From positions 2,637,001 through 2,701,000 of the forward strand of contig NZ_CP097253.1 in the NCBI RefSeq assembly GCF_023380025.1: a DNA stretch of 64,000 bases. The letters run 5' to 3'. Under the pieces are notes generated by a model. That model saw nothing but the letters and a program-made list of their open reading frames with translations. It was not told where the DNA came from and did no database searches. The DNA is from Sphingomonas glaciei. Its GTDB lineage: Bacteria; Pseudomonadota; Alphaproteobacteria; Sphingomonadales; Sphingomonadaceae. Positions 25,298 through 42,496 of the stretch are shown here, one piece after another (position 1 is the stretch's first letter; each line of letters opens with the position of its first letter). A program made the position numbers and the translations under genes.

Positions 25298-25435
25298 ATG
25301 CGCAAGATCTTGACCCTAGCCCTGATCGGCAGTTCGCTGGCCCTGGTGGCCTGCAACACCGTTCGCGGAGCCGCCAATGATCTGAACTCGGCTGCGAATT
25401 GCACCGAGAACACCATCAACGGGGGTCGCTGCTAA
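25298..25435 (+). CDS. Entericidin-like small lipoprotein 2
   Basis: 45 residues: MRKILTLALIGSSLALVACN with lipobox LVAC, then TVRGAANDLNSAANCTENTI and a C-terminal NGGRC with an extra Cys pair. Clearly a tandem paralogue of the preceding gene, 42 bp away, with its own GGAGG-like site. The EcnA/EcnB pair in enterobacteria acts as antidote and toxin; whether that holds here is not known. Followed by an intrinsic terminator. Confidence 0.82.
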   Translation: MRKILTLALIGSSLALVACNTVRGAANDLNSAANCTENTINGGRC

Positions 25436-25460
25436 GCGATCAGCCAGGTCTGAAAAGAGA

Positions 25461-25493
25461 AACCCCGCCGGTGATGAGCCGGCGGGGTTTTTC
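25461..25493. terminator. Bidirectional intrinsic terminator
   Basis: CCCCGCCGG and CCGGCGGGG form a perfect stem around TGATGAG, followed by TTTTTCG on the plus strand; on the minus strand it is followed by TTTCTCTTTTC. It lies between the convergent lipoprotein genes and rpoC and probably serves both. Confidence 0.85.
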
Positions 25494-25574
25494 GTGTCTG
25501 GATTAAAGGCGGGCCGGTGAGGCCCCGACCCCCTCCCCGCCGCAGGACGCGGCAGGGAGGAGCATCGGTCTCGC

Positions 25575-29846
<4,272 letters not shown>

Positions 29847-29914
29847 CAGTTACTCCTGAGCCCCAAGGGGCCTCGAGTTCAATTCAAATGGCGGGAAGAG
29901 GAGGGCCGAAGCCC

Positions 29915-34084
<4,170 letters not shown>

Positions 34085-34305
34085 GCGAAGTCCCTGCGCT
34101 TGGACGGGGCACAGGTCTGGCCTGCGCTCCCGCTGATCCCCGGCACGGAGCCGGGGGTTGCAATAAGTGGAGCGCTGCTCCCGCTGGTCTCTCCACTTCG
34201 TTCGGCCCGCGCGCTGTTCGGACCCTGTCCCGGAGAGGGCAGGAAAGGCCCCAGGCGCACGGGTTGACGTGCGGCGGAGCCGGTATGTTTGTCGGATGAA
34301 GACTG

Positions 34306-34333
34306 CATATAGCCTCGTGCGCGGCCTTCGCAA
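34306..34333 (-). promoter_or_regulatory. Candidate rpoB promoter
   Basis: On the minus strand TTGCGA (34328-34333) and TATATG (34306-34311) are separated by 16 bp, a reasonable sigma-70 pair, about 220 nt before the rpoB start. An rpoB promoter is required somewhere in the 326-bp gap from 34085 to 34410, because rplJL lie 4 kb upstream behind convergent genes. The gap otherwise shows only GC-rich leader sequence. Divergent from the small lipoprotein gene. Confidence 0.4.
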
Positions 34334-34410
34334 GAGGGCAAAGCAACCAAAGCCGTGCGGCAGGCATTGGGGAAGCAACGCTTTTCCCGCCTGCTTACGA
34401 GGGGTCGTCC

Positions 34411-34752
34411 ATGCGCCTGTTGCTCGTCTCTCCCGCCTTTGTCCTGCTTGCCGCCTGCGGTTCGGGGGCGAACGATCCTGACAAGAATATCCTCAACGCG
34501 ACCGAACAGATGGACCCGGCAGCGGCGGCAGCGGTCGAGAATGCGACCGCGCGCGGGGTCGATCCGCAAAATGCGCTAGCGATCGGGGGCGAGGCTGCGA
34601 CCTTCGCCAACGAACCCAGCGCCGCCGACCGCGGGCAGGTGGCGCCGCCCTCGGTCCAGGCCCAGCCCAACACCGTCGCCAGCCCCAATCGCAAGGACGG
34701 CACCAGCGCGCCCGACACCGCGGCAAGTCCGCCGGCCGAGGGGCAGCGTTAA
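34411..34752 (+). CDS. Hypothetical lipoprotein
   Basis: 113 residues. Lipoprotein signal [20 protein letters not shown] with lipobox LAAC. The mature region is low in hydrophobic residues: a helical Ala-rich part ([20 protein letters not shown]) and a Pro/Ala/Ser-rich end ([12 protein letters not shown]). No family recognised. Divergent from rpoB. Confidence 0.65.
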   Translation: MRLLLVSPAFVLLAACGSGANDPDKNILNATEQMDPAAAAAVENATARGVDPQNALAIGGEAATFANEPSAADRGQVAPPSVQAQPNTVASPNRKDGTSAPDTAASPPAEGQR

Positions 34753-34827
34753 CCATCTTGTGACGCTCGCCCGCTAGGACCTATCCTGCAAGCCTGAGGC
34801 AGGCACGGGCAGTGGGGCGGGAAGCGG

Positions 34828-36300
34828 ATGATGAGTGCGGAGCCGGCGGGCAACTGGTGGGGGAGGGCGCGATCCGCCTTTGCCGCGAAGCCGCAGCGAA
34901 CCGACCTCCTCGCGCCCGACAGGCTCGACACCTACGGCCCTGCCATCCAGGCAGCCCTGCCGTTGCTGCTTGCCGGGCTGATCGCCTTCAAGCTCCAGAT
35001 CTACATGGACGGGGACACCGGCTGGCACCTTGGCGCCGGGAAATGGATCCTCGCCAACGGGGCGGTCCCGACCACCGATCCGTTCAGCCACACGATGCCG
35101 GGCAAGGCCTGGACCGCGCACGAATGGCTGGCCGAGATCGTGATGACCGGCGCCTTCCGGCTGGCCGGATGGGGCGGGCTGGCGGCGCTGTTCGCCCTGT
35201 CGGTGGGGACCACCTTCCACCTGCTCGCGCGCGAAGCCTTCCGCAACTTGTCTGCGCGCTGGGCAGTGGTCGCGGTCAGCATCGCCGCAAGCCTGCTGTT
35301 TACCTTTGCCCTGGCCCGGCCGCACGTGCTCGCATGGACCTTGCTGGCGGCCTGGACCGTGATCCTGCTGCGCGCCCGCGAAGGGCGTCGCGCACCCCCG
35401 CTCGCCGCCGCACTGCTGATGGTGGTGTGGGCCAATCTTCATGCCAGCTATATCTTCGGCTTCGGCCTCGCCGGGCTGTTCGCGCTCGAATCGCTGATCG
35501 AGAATCCGCGCGATCGCGGGCTGCTCGGCCGCTGGGTGGCGTTCGGCCTCGCCTCGCTGGCCGCCGCCGCGCTGGTCACGCCATTCGGCCCGAGCGACTT
35601 CCTTTATCCCTTCCAAGTCAGCGGCATGAAGGCGCTGTCGGTAATCAGCGAATGGCGCCGCTCCGTCCCGCTTGCCGACAAATTGTTCTTCATCTGCCTG
35701 GCCGGCCTTGCAGTGCTGGTCGTCGCGCGCTGGCGGACCATCCCGCCGCTGCGCCTGCTTCTACTGGTCGGCCTGTCGGCGATGGCGATAACCCATGCCC
35801 GCCACCAGATGCTATTCGCGATCGTCGGACTGCTGGTGGTACTGCCGTTGCTCGACCCCCGTGCGGCATCGCGCCCTCATCTGACCCCCGTGCGCTGGTT
35901 CTGGCCGGCGGTGGCGCTGCTGGTCGCGTTGCGGGTCGCGATCCCCTACCAATTCAAGGAACATAGCAGCTACCCGCTGAGCTTGCTTGCCAAGGTGCCG
36001 GACGAGATCCGCCGCCAGCCGGTCTACAACGAATATAGCCAGGGCGGACCGCTGGTGATGCTCGGCATCCGACCGTACATCGACGGCCGCGCCGACATGT
36101 ACGGCGACGACTTCACCTTCCGCTCGCGCGCCATCAATCGCGGCGACATCGTCAAGTTTCGCGAGGACGTCGCGCGCTACGGCATCCGCTGGGCGGTGGT
36201 GGAGTTCGACGATGGGCTGAAGCGCAAGCTCGAACGCGAGCCTGGCTGGCGCAAGTTCGCCGAGGACAAGCATGCGACAATTTTTATCCGCACCAACTGA
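34828..36300 (+). CDS. Polytopic membrane protein, GT-C glycosyltransferase-like
   Basis: 490 residues. About ten hydrophobic segments between residues 47 and 375, then a soluble C-terminal domain of about 110 residues. The first periplasmic loop contains DGDTGWHLGAGKWILANGAV then PTTDPFSHT and AHEWLAEIVM, which resembles the first-loop acidic motif (D-x-D/E region) of GT-C enzymes that use lipid-linked sugars. The C-terminal part ends with RWAVVEFDDGLKRKLEREPG. Specific reaction unknown; glycosylation of a lipid or protein at the outer face of the inner membrane is plausible. Stands alone. Confidence 0.72.
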   Translation: MMSAEPAGNWWGRARSAFAAKPQRTDLLAPDRLDTYGPAIQAALPLLLAGLIAFKLQIYMDGDTGWHLGAGKWILANGAVPTTDPFSHTMPGKAWTAHEWLAEIVMTGAFRLAGWGGLAALFALSVGTTFHLLAREAFRNLSARWAVVAVSIAASLLFTFALARPHVLAWTLLAAWTVILLRAREGRRAPPLAAALLMVVWANLHASYIFGFGLAGLFALESLIENPRDRGLLGRWVAFGLASLAAAALVTPFGPSDFLYPFQVSGMKALSVISEWRRSVPLADKLFFICLAGLAVLVVARWRTIPPLRLLLLVGLSAMAITHARHQMLFAIVGLLVVLPLLDPRAASRPHLTPVRWFWPAVALLVALRVAIPYQFKEHSSYPLSLLAKVPDEIRRQPVYNEYSQGGPLVMLGIRPYIDGRADMYGDDFTFRSRAINRGDIVKFREDVARYGIRWAVVEFDDGLKRKLEREPGWRKFAEDKHATIFIRTN

Positions 36301-36359
36301 GCGCTTGCTTATTGAAAAACGATAAGACAACTTACCGATACTCGGTAAGGAGTCGTGAC

Positions 36360-36866
36360 ATGCTGTCTTTCTCTCGGTGGGTGGTGAGCGCGCTGCTCAT
36401 CCTCAATGTGCTGGTTGGAGTGCCGTTGCTGGCGGTGCTTGGTTACTCGTTCGTCGCGGAACCCAAGTTTCTTGAAACGCTGGGCCGACTCAACCCGGGG
36501 CGTGACCTAGACCTTCTGCTGCTGAGCGCGCGCTGGATCCTCGCGATCGTCGCGCCGGTCATGCTGTTCGCCCACATCCTGCTGCGCCGGTTGCAGGCCA
36601 TCCTTCAGACTGTGCGCGATGGTGAGCCCTTCGCCCCCGCCAATGCCGAGCGCCTGCGGCTCGTGGCCTGGTGCCTGCTGGCGATCCAGTTTTGCGACCT
36701 CGGCTTCGGGTTCGCCGCGACCACCTTCGATACGGTCGCGGGCGAGCGTACATCGGGCTGGTCGCCAGGAATCACCGGCTGGGTCGCGGTCCTGTTGGTC
36801 TTCGTCCTAGCCCGCGTGTTCCGCGAAGGCAGCCGCCTGCGCGACGAAGCCGAACTGACCATCTGA
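36360..36866 (+). CDS. DUF2975 membrane protein
   Basis: 168 residues with four transmembrane segments, matching DUF2975 proteins (FAPANAERLRLVAWCLLAIQ, and the end WVAVLLVFVLARVFREGSRL followed by RDEAELTI). The REGxxLRxEAELTI end is the family hallmark. In many bacteria such genes are paired with a small XRE regulator exactly as here (next gene, 1-bp TGATG overlap). Start chosen at the ATG with AAGGAG just upstream. Function of the family unknown; the pair may form a membrane sensor with its regulator. Confidence 0.88.
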   Translation: MLSFSRWVVSALLILNVLVGVPLLAVLGYSFVAEPKFLETLGRLNPGRDLDLLLLSARWILAIVAPVMLFAHILLRRLQAILQTVRDGEPFAPANAERLRLVAWCLLAIQFCDLGFGFAATTFDTVAGERTSGWSPGITGWVAVLLVFVLARVFREGSRLRDEAELTI

Positions 36867-37096
36867 TGCCGATCCGCATCGACCTCGACGCGCTGCTGGC
36901 ACGGCAGCGCATGACCCAGGCGGAGCTGGCGACGCGGATCGGCATCACCGCGCCCAACCTCAACGTACTCAAGACCGGCAAGGCAAAGGCGATCCGCTTT
37001 TCGACCCTGTCCGCCATTTGCCGCGAGCTGGGCTGCCAGCCGGGCGACATCCTGCGCTGGGAAGCTGGCGCCGACGACGAAGGGGAAGACCAATGA
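36866..37096 (+). CDS. Small XRE-family transcriptional regulator (YozG-like)
   Basis: 76 residues, almost wholly one helix-turn-helix domain: MPIRIDLDALLARQRMTQAE, LATRIGITAPNLNVLKTGKA, IRFSTLSAICRELGCQPGDI. The recognition helix is in ITAPNLNVLKTG. This MPIxxxLDxLLxxxxMxxxEL form with GCQPGDIL end is the YozG/Cro type that regularly partners DUF2975 proteins. Overlaps the DUF2975 gene and, by ATGA, the next membrane protein, so the three are translated together. Confidence 0.93.
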   Translation: MPIRIDLDALLARQRMTQAELATRIGITAPNLNVLKTGKAKAIRFSTLSAICRELGCQPGDILRWEAGADDEGEDQ

Positions 37097-37887
37097 CCAA
37101 CCTGTGGCGCGACGTACGCGACATCTATGGCAGCGCTTGGGCCTTCGCCTTCGCTTGCCCTCTCCTGTTCCTGATCCCAGTCCTGTTCGAACTCGCCCAG
37201 CACGTGGTGGAGATCCAGAGCGGGCTGTACCGCTCGATGGAAGCGGCGCGCCTGGCCGAGAATGACTCCTCGCGGATGCTGTTCGGCTACTGGAAGACAC
37301 TCGCCATCTCGCTGCCAAGCTACTGGATATACCGCTACGTAGTGAGTGGCCGTGACGCGGCCTACGCGCGCCGGCTCGATCCCAAGGCAGTGATGCTGTG
37401 GGCCCTGCTATTCGTGCCGCTGGTCATGGGGCTCCAGTGGCTGGCGCTGTTTGGGCCCCCGCTTGGGCAGATAATCGGTCTCGAGGGGCGGGCGGAGTCG
37501 ATCGCCAAGATGGTATCGACCCTGGTACAGACCGTTGCCGGCATCTATCTCACCGCCTGGCTGGTCGCCTTGTCGCAGGGCAATGCCGCGGTCGGGCCGC
37601 TGGCGTCGATCCGCATCATGAGCGGCAGCTTCTGGCGCACGGTGGCGCTTATCATCGCCGGCGTGGTGCCGTTGATGGCGCTCCATTATGCCGGGCTGTT
37701 CGCGATCGGGCGGCCCGAGCCACTGGTCTGGGCCCTCATGGTCTTCGACAGCCTGGTAGTCGGCTTCCTCGCCCTCACCATGTTCGCCGCTAACGCGGTG
37801 GCGGCCCGAGCTGCTGCAAAGCGGAGGGGCGTGGACCTGATGCGATCAGCCAGCATGGAGCCAATCGGGTCCGCGGCAGTCGCATGA
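37093..37887 (+). CDS. Polytopic membrane protein of unknown function
   Basis: 264 residues with about six hydrophobic segments. The N-terminus SAWAFAFACPLLFLIPVLFE followed by LAQHVVEIQSGLY and the central RIMSGSFWRTVALIIAGVVP resemble uncharacterised sphingomonad integral membrane proteins with a loosely YciC/UPF0259-like layout; I cannot assign a family. It completes the DUF2975-XRE-membrane triad through a 4-bp overlap. Role unknown, but coupling to a regulator suggests a shared membrane response. Confidence 0.7.
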   Translation: MTNLWRDVRDIYGSAWAFAFACPLLFLIPVLFELAQHVVEIQSGLYRSMEAARLAENDSSRMLFGYWKTLAISLPSYWIYRYVVSGRDAAYARRLDPKAVMLWALLFVPLVMGLQWLALFGPPLGQIIGLEGRAESIAKMVSTLVQTVAGIYLTAWLVALSQGNAAVGPLASIRIMSGSFWRTVALIIAGVVPLMALHYAGLFAIGRPEPLVWALMVFDSLVVGFLALTMFAANAVAARAAAKRRGVDLMRSASMEPIGSAAVA

Positions 37888-37896
37888 CGCACGAAC

Positions 37897-37920
37897 GGGC
37901 GACCTCTTGCGAGGCCGCCC
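37897..37920 (+). terminator. GC-rich hairpin after the membrane gene
   Basis: GGGCGACCTC-TTGC-GAGGCCGCCC, stem of about ten pairs with one mismatch, followed by CTTCC. Nearly identical in sequence to the hairpin at 38002. Likely stops the plus-strand operon, though the T-tract is weak. Confidence 0.5.
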
Positions 37921-38001
37921 CTTCCGTCTACGCGCGCTTCAAGATGGGCGGAAACGCTGGACCGTCGGGGGCGGTCACCTCCGGCCATCGCAAACGGAAA
38001 A

Positions 38002-38025
38002 GGGCGACCCCTTGCGGAGCCGCCC
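38002..38025 (-). terminator. rplL terminator
   Basis: On the minus strand GGGCGGCTCCGCAAGGGGTC plus GCCC folds into a stem followed by TTTTCCGTTT, 49 bp after the rplL stop. It is a near copy of the hairpin at 37897, the two facing convergent transcription units. Confidence 0.7.
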
Positions 38026-38073
38026 TTCCCAATCACCGGCGCTTCAAGACACCGGCGAAACTGATTGTGAAGC

Positions 38074-38445
38074 TTACTTGAGCTCGACGGTTCCGCCGGC
38101 TTCCTCGATCTGCTTCTTGATCTTCTCGGCTTCGTCCTTGTTGACGCCTTCCTTGAGGGCCTTCGGAGCGCCTTCGACCAGCGCCTTGGCTTCGCCGAGG
38201 CCCAGGCCGGTGATCACGCGGACTTCCTTGATGACGTTGATCTTCTTGCCACCGTCGCCGGTGAGGATCACGTCGAACTCGGTCTTCTCTTCGACGGCCG
38301 GGCCGGCAGCGGCGGCAGCAGCCGGAGCGGCGACGGCAGCGGCGGCCGAAACGCCCCACTTCTCTTCGAGGGCCTTGGCCAGCTCGGCGGCCTCGAGGAC
38401 GGTGAGCGCCGACAGCTGGTCGACGATGTTGTTGATGTCAGCCAT
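38074..38445 (-). CDS. rplL: 50S ribosomal protein L7/L12
   Basis: 123 residues. N-terminal dimerisation domain ([19 protein letters not shown]), Ala-rich hinge ([17 protein letters not shown]) and the C-terminal factor-binding domain (KIKVIK-type [20 protein letters not shown], ending [10 protein letters not shown]). Forms the ribosomal stalk that recruits translation GTPases. 63 bp downstream of rplJ, the normal partner; rpoB does not follow. Confidence 0.99.
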   Translation of the reverse strand: MADINNIVDQLSALTVLEAAELAKALEEKWGVSAAAAVAAPAAAAAAGPAVEEKTEFDVILTGDGGKKINVIKEVRVITGLGLGEAKALVEGAPKALKEGVNKDEAEKIKKQIEEAGGTVELK

Positions 38446-38508
38446 TTCTTACTCCTTGGCGGGGCTCAGCGGCCCCTGATTTGTCGTGCGAAAGAAAAAC
38501 GAAGAACC

Positions 38509-39024
38509 TCAGGCGGCTTCCTGCGCCGCATAGGCGCCGAACACCCGTGCGAGCATCGCGCCCGGCTCTGCGACGGTCCGGGCGATCTTGCTCGCCGGCG
38601 CCATGATGGTGCCGATGAGGGTCGCGCGAAGTTCGTCGAGGCTCGGCAGCTCGGCCAGCGCCTTGACCCCATTGAGGTCGAGGACGGTGTCACCCATCGC
38701 TCCCCCAAGAACCTCGAACTTGTCGGTGGTCTTGGCGAAATCGATCGCAACCTTGGCGGCGGCGACCGGGTCGATGGACGTGGCGAGGGCCGTCGGGCCC
38801 TTGAGCAGCTCGCCGATCGGCTGATAGCGGGTGCCATCGAGCGCGATAAGGGCGAGGCGGTTCTTCGCAACCTTGAACTGGGCTCCGGCGTCGCGCATCC
38901 GCAGGCGAAGATCGGTGGACTGGGCCACCGTCAGACCGAGATTGCGGGTGACAACCACCACGCTGGTCTCGGTCAGGACCTGCTTCAGTTCGGCAACCAG
39001 ATCCGCCTTTTCGTTGCGATCCAT
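38509..39024 (-). CDS. rplJ: 50S ribosomal protein L10
   Basis: 171 residues from [20 protein letters not shown]; upstream in-frame codons are part of the leader. Conserved blocks [39 protein letters not shown] and [21 protein letters not shown]10 anchors L7/L12 dimers to 23S rRNA and represses its own operon by binding the mRNA leader. First gene of the rplJL block. Confidence 0.99.
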   Translation of the reverse strand: MDRNEKADLVAELKQVLTETSVVVVTRNLGLTVAQSTDLRLRMRDAGAQFKVAKNRLALIALDGTRYQPIGELLKGPTALATSIDPVAAAKVAIDFAKTTDKFEVLGGAMGDTVLDLNGVKALAELPSLDELRATLIGTIMAPASKIARTVAEPGAMLARVFGAYAAQEAA

Positions 39025-39300
39025 GCCAACTCCAAACAAATGGCCGCTGGATACCCTAAGGCACCGGCGACCGGCTTCATGACCCGCCAGGGCGCAAGGC
39101 CTTGGCAGGAGCTCATGTCCGTGGGGCTGGGAGGCGCGTGCGGGGTCTCCGCACGACAACGCGAAAAGCCTTGGCTCCCCGCGAGAAACTCTCTTCCCCG
39201 TCTCGGCTGGAAATTAAGCCTGCAAGAGGCACCAACTGTCTCGGACGGCGCCCCGGCAAGCCGGGGACGAGCGGGCCAATAGCAGAAAGCGCGGCGCGAT
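39025..39300 (-). promoter_or_regulatory. Probable rplJL leader (L10-binding region)
   Basis: A 270-bp region without a gene between trpG and rplJ. The minus strand contains GCAGGCTTAATTTCCAGCC near 39202-39222 and several GC-rich inverted repeats (GTGCGG-loop-CCGCAC near 39135-39154, and CCCCGGC-TT-GCCGGGG at 39252-39267). In proteobacteria L10 binds a structured leader at this place to repress rplJL. The exact fold was not derived, so this rests mainly on position. Confidence 0.4.
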
Positions 39301-39313
39301 CAACCCGCGCGGG

Positions 39314-39886
39314 TCAGCCGAACATCGCGATCAGGTTGGCCAGCATGGCATCGCCATGGGTGGTGAGGATGCTTTCCGGGTGGAATTGAAGTCCGGCCTG
39401 GAGCGCGCCCGCGTCGCTGAACGCCATCGCCATGCCGTCGACCTCGGCATGGACCGTGAAGCGATCCGGCAGGTCGCGGGTGCACAGGCTGTGGTAGCGG
39501 GCGACCCGGACCGGGCTGGACAAGCTCGCGAACGGGCCGGCGCCGTCGTGCTCCAGCAGCATCGACTTGCCGTGGACGGGTTCGGGCGCGCGGGTCACGG
39601 TGCCCCCGGCTTCCTCGACGATCGCCTGGTGGCCAAGGCAGATGCCAAGTAGCGGCACGCGGCCCTTGGCTAGCGCGATCAGCTCGAGGCAGCAGCCGGA
39701 GCTCTGCGGGGTACCGGGGCCGGGCGAAATCATCAGCAGCGCGCCCCGCGCTTCGGCTTCGGCCAGCGCGGTCGCGGCGGCGATGCTGTTGCGGCGGACC
39801 AAGACCTCGGCCCCGATCCGCTCGAGGCTCTCGACCAAGTTGAAGGTGAAACTGTCGAGGTTGTCGATCAGCAGGACGGGCTTCAT
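39314..39886 (-). CDS. trpG: Anthranilate synthase component II (glutamine amidotransferase)
   Basis: 190 residues. Class I glutamine amidotransferase with nucleophile Cys in LLGICLGHQAIVEEAGG, ISPGPGTPQSSGC, and the His-Glu pair in GLQFHPESILTTHG. It supplies ammonia to TrpE for anthranilate formation. The ATG overlaps the trpE stop (ATGA). In the same position a PabA role is also possible, since bifunctional TrpG/PabA are common, but coupling to a trp-type component I behind a trp attenuator makes TrpG the primary call. The next gene downstream is rplJ. Confidence 0.93.
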   Translation of the reverse strand: MKPVLLIDNLDSFTFNLVESLERIGAEVLVRRNSIAAATALAEAEARGALLMISPGPGTPQSSGCCLELIALAKGRVPLLGICLGHQAIVEEAGGTVTRAPEPVHGKSMLLEHDGAGPFASLSSPVRVARYHSLCTRDLPDRFTVHAEVDGMAMAFSDAGALQAGLQFHPESILTTHGDAMLANLIAMFG

Positions 39887-41382
39887 GCGCCGAGCACTCC
39901 CAGCAGCGCCGAGGCCTTGGCGCGGGTCTCGTCGGCTTCGGCCTGCGGCACGCTGTCGTGGACCACGCCTGCGCCCGAGCGCACCTCGGCGACGCCGTCG
40001 CGAACCAGGGCCGAGCGGATCACCACCGCCGTATCCATTCGTCCATCCCCCCCGATCCACCCGATAGCTCCGCCATAAGGGCCACGGCGCCTGACTTCTG
40101 CGGCGCGGAGCAATTGCATGGCGCGGATCTTGGGCGCGCCGACCAGGGTGCCGACGTTGAGGCAGGCGGCCAGAGCGTCGAAGGCGTCGAGACCCGGGCG
40201 AAGCGTCCCGGTGACCGAGGAGACGAGGTGCATGACGCGGGCGAAGCGCTCGACCGTCAACAGCTTCGCCACCCGCCGCGTGCCCGGAAGCGAGACTCGG
40301 GCGATGTCGTTGCGGGCAAGGTCGACCAGCATCATGTGCTCGGCCAGTTCCTTGCCGTCGAGGCGCATCTCCGCCTCCATTCGGTCGTCGGCATCGGGGC
40401 TGGCGCCGCGGGGGCGAGTGCCCGCGATCGGCTTGACCTCAACCGTGCGACCGCTCGGACCTCCCGGCGACAGGCGGACGCTGGTTTCCGGGCTGGCGCC
40501 GAGCAAGGTCCAGCCGTCGTCGACCAGAAAAAAACGGTAGCTCGCCGGCTCCGCCTGCCGCAGCCGGGCATAGGCGGCGAGGGGGTCGGGACAGGGGCCG
40601 GTGAAGGTGCGGCTGGGCACGATCTGGTAGACTTCGCCGGCGGCGATCTCTTGCTTGAGGCGGGCGACGAGGGCGATGAAATCGGGGTCGGACAGGTCAG
40701 GCGGGAACGCAGCGGCAGCCCCGGCGGGCAGCGCAATCGTTGGAGCAGGCCGCTGCTCGACCGGCGGGCTCGCAAGCGCCGCCAACCCCTCCTCCAGCCG
40801 CCGGGCGGCGTCGTTCACGTGCCGCTCGTCCGGACCGAAGGCGGTGCACAGCAGGCGCGCGGCGCCGCCCGGGGCGATGGTCAGCAGCGTGTCGGGCACG
40901 AAGAAGACGAAGTCGGGGACCTCGGCAGGCGGGGCCGCGGGCATGTCCTCGCCCCACGCCGCCAGATCGAACCCGGCCACCCCCAGCAGTAGGCTGCCGA
41001 AGGGCTCCCCACGCGGGGCCGCGGCGGCATCGAGGAGCGCGCGCAGGGCATGCAGCGGCTGGGCCCCGAGCAGGCGTTCGGCGGCGTCCTCGCTGGTAGG
41101 CCGGGCGAAGGTCAGCACCAGCCGGTCGACCCGGCGTTCGCTCACCCACGGTGCCTGATAGGCCGCAAGCAGCGCCTCGCCGTTGGCGTTGAGGGCGTCC
41201 AGCACCACGTGCCCCTCCCGCGCCTCGGCCCGTACGCAGGCCCGGCCCATGATCAGTCGCTGGCCGTCGGGCGCCTCGAACAGGCCGGTTCCTGCCTCTC
41301 CGCCGCCGAGTGCGCGATAGGCGGCGAGGGGGTCGAGGCCGGCGGGCAGGCGCCGTGCGAGAACCTGCGCTTCGACCTTCAC
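39883..41382 (-). CDS. trpE: Anthranilate synthase component I
   Basis: 499 residues from a GTG whose GTGA overlaps the aroF stop. Chorismate-utilising enzyme: [69 protein letters not shown] and [20 protein letters not shown] are the family blocks, and the TLVGAP/ARNDI forms favour anthranilate over aminodeoxychorismate synthase. Catalyses chorismate plus ammonia to anthranilate, the first tryptophan-specific step. Regulated by the upstream attenuator and probably by tryptophan feedback. trpD and trpC are not in the window. Confidence 0.94.
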   Translation of the reverse strand: MKVEAQVLARRLPAGLDPLAAYRALGGGEAGTGLFEAPDGQRLIMGRACVRAEAREGHVVLDALNANGEALLAAYQAPWVSERRVDRLVLTFARPTSEDAAERLLGAQPLHALRALLDAAAAPRGEPFGSLLLGVAGFDLAAWGEDMPAAPPAEVPDFVFFVPDTLLTIAPGGAARLLCTAFGPDERHVNDAARRLEEGLAALASPPVEQRPAPTIALPAGAAAAFPPDLSDPDFIALVARLKQEIAAGEVYQIVPSRTFTGPCPDPLAAYARLRQAEPASYRFFLVDDGWTLLGASPETSVRLSPGGPSGRTVEVKPIAGTRPRGASPDADDRMEAEMRLDGKELAEHMMLVDLARNDIARVSLPGTRRVAKLLTVERFARVMHLVSSVTGTLRPGLDAFDALAACLNVGTLVGAPKIRAMQLLRAAEVRRRGPYGGAIGWIGGDGRMDTAVVIRSALVRDGVAEVRSGAGVVHDSVPQAEADETRAKASALLGVLGA

Positions 41383-42392
41383 AGCTGGCGGCCGACCGCC
41401 GCCGCGACTGCGCCGATCGATCCCATCAATTGCTCGAACTGCGCAGGGTAGAGCGACTGGGCGCCGTCGCTCCACGCCTTGGCGGGATCGCGGTGGACCT
41501 CGATCATCAGGCCGTCGGCGCCGGCCGCGACCGCTGCCAGGCTCATCGCCGGGACCAGGTCGCGCGCCCCCGTGCCGTGGCTGGGGTCGACCACGATCGG
41601 CAGGTGGGTCTTGCCTTTGACGTAGGGCACGGCGTTGAGGTCGAGCGTGTTGCGGGTCGCCGGTTCGAAGGTGCGGATGCCGCGCTCGCACAGGATGACA
41701 TTGGGATTGCCGGCGGCCATCAGATATTCGGCGGCGAGCAGCCATTCCTGGATGGTGGCGGAAAGGCCGCGCTTCAGCAGCACCGGCCGTCCGGCGGCGC
41801 CGACCGCGCGCAGGAGCGCGTAATTCTGCATGTTGCGGGCGCCGATCTGAAGGCAGTCGGCGGCTTCGGCGACATGGGCGACGTCGGCGGTATCCATCAC
41901 CTCGGTGACGATCGGCAGGCCGAGGTCATCGCCCACTTCGCGCAGCACCTTGAGGCCCTCGATCCCGTGCCCGGCAAAGCCATAGGGGCTGGTGCGCGGC
42001 TTGTAGGCACCGGCGCGCAGCAGGGTCGCGCCGGCGGCCTTCACGGCTGCGGCGGTCTCGTGCAGCTGGTCGGGGCTTTCCACCGCGCACGGGCCCGCGA
42101 TCACCGCCAGCCGGTCTCCGCCGATGCTCACCCCGCCGACGTCGACCACGGTATCGTGCGCCTGCAGTTCGCGGCTGACGAGCTTGTAGGGCGCGAGGAT
42201 CGGCTTGACGCTTTCCACCGCGGGATCGCCTTCGAGCGCCAGTTCGGCGAGCACCCGTTCGTCGCCCAGCGCACCGAGCACCACCCGCTCGGCACCGGGC
42301 ATGTGGAGCGGCTTCAGGCCCGCGTCCTCGATCTTCCTGAGCAGGCGCTCGGCGGAGTCGGCGGGGGCTTCGGGCTTCAATACGATGATCAT
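41379..42392 (-). CDS. aroF: 3-deoxy-7-phosphoheptulonate synthase (DAHP synthase, type I-beta)
   Basis: 337 residues: an N-terminal ferredoxin-like/ACT-like domain of about 85 residues ([20 protein letters not shown]) and a TIM-barrel with [76 protein letters not shown]. Condenses phosphoenolpyruvate with erythrose 4-phosphate to start the shikimate pathway. Length and N-terminal domain match the Thermotoga-type enzyme, where the extra domain gives feedback inhibition. Being first in the operon behind trpL, its synthesis should follow tryptophan supply. The start was set at MIIVLK, after the attenuator terminator. Confidence 0.94.
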   Translation of the reverse strand: MIIVLKPEAPADSAERLLRKIEDAGLKPLHMPGAERVVLGALGDERVLAELALEGDPAVESVKPILAPYKLVSRELQAHDTVVDVGGVSIGGDRLAVIAGPCAVESPDQLHETAAAVKAAGATLLRAGAYKPRTSPYGFAGHGIEGLKVLREVGDDLGLPIVTEVMDTADVAHVAEAADCLQIGARNMQNYALLRAVGAAGRPVLLKRGLSATIQEWLLAAEYLMAAGNPNVILCERGIRTFEPATRNTLDLNAVPYVKGKTHLPIVVDPSHGTGARDLVPAMSLAAVAAGADGLMIEVHRDPAKAWSDGAQSLYPAQFEQLMGSIGAVAAAVGRQL

Positions 42393-42432
42393 GGCAGTTC
42401 CTGACGGTGGGAGGAGGAGCCGGCAGGACAAT

Positions 42433-42458
42433 AAAAAACCCGCCGGATGAGGGCGGGT
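42433..42458 (-). terminator. trp attenuator terminator
   Basis: On the minus strand CCCGCC-CTCATCC-GGCGGG is followed by TTTTTTATT, about 30 nt after the leader peptide stop and 40 nt before aroF. When ribosomes pass the Trp codons freely this hairpin should form and stop transcription. Confidence 0.9.
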
Positions 42459-42463
42459 CGGCA

Positions 42464-42496
42464 AGCGCTAGGGCAGATGAAAAGCCCTGCTAGCGC
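42464..42496 (-). promoter_or_regulatory. trp leader competing hairpin (pause/antiterminator region)
   Basis: On the minus strand GCGCTA-GCA-GGGC and GCCCTAGCGC form a stem with a 3-nt bulge spanning the trpL stop. It lies between the Trp codons and the terminator, as expected for the alternating leader structures; the precise antiterminator pairing was not computed. Confidence 0.55.
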
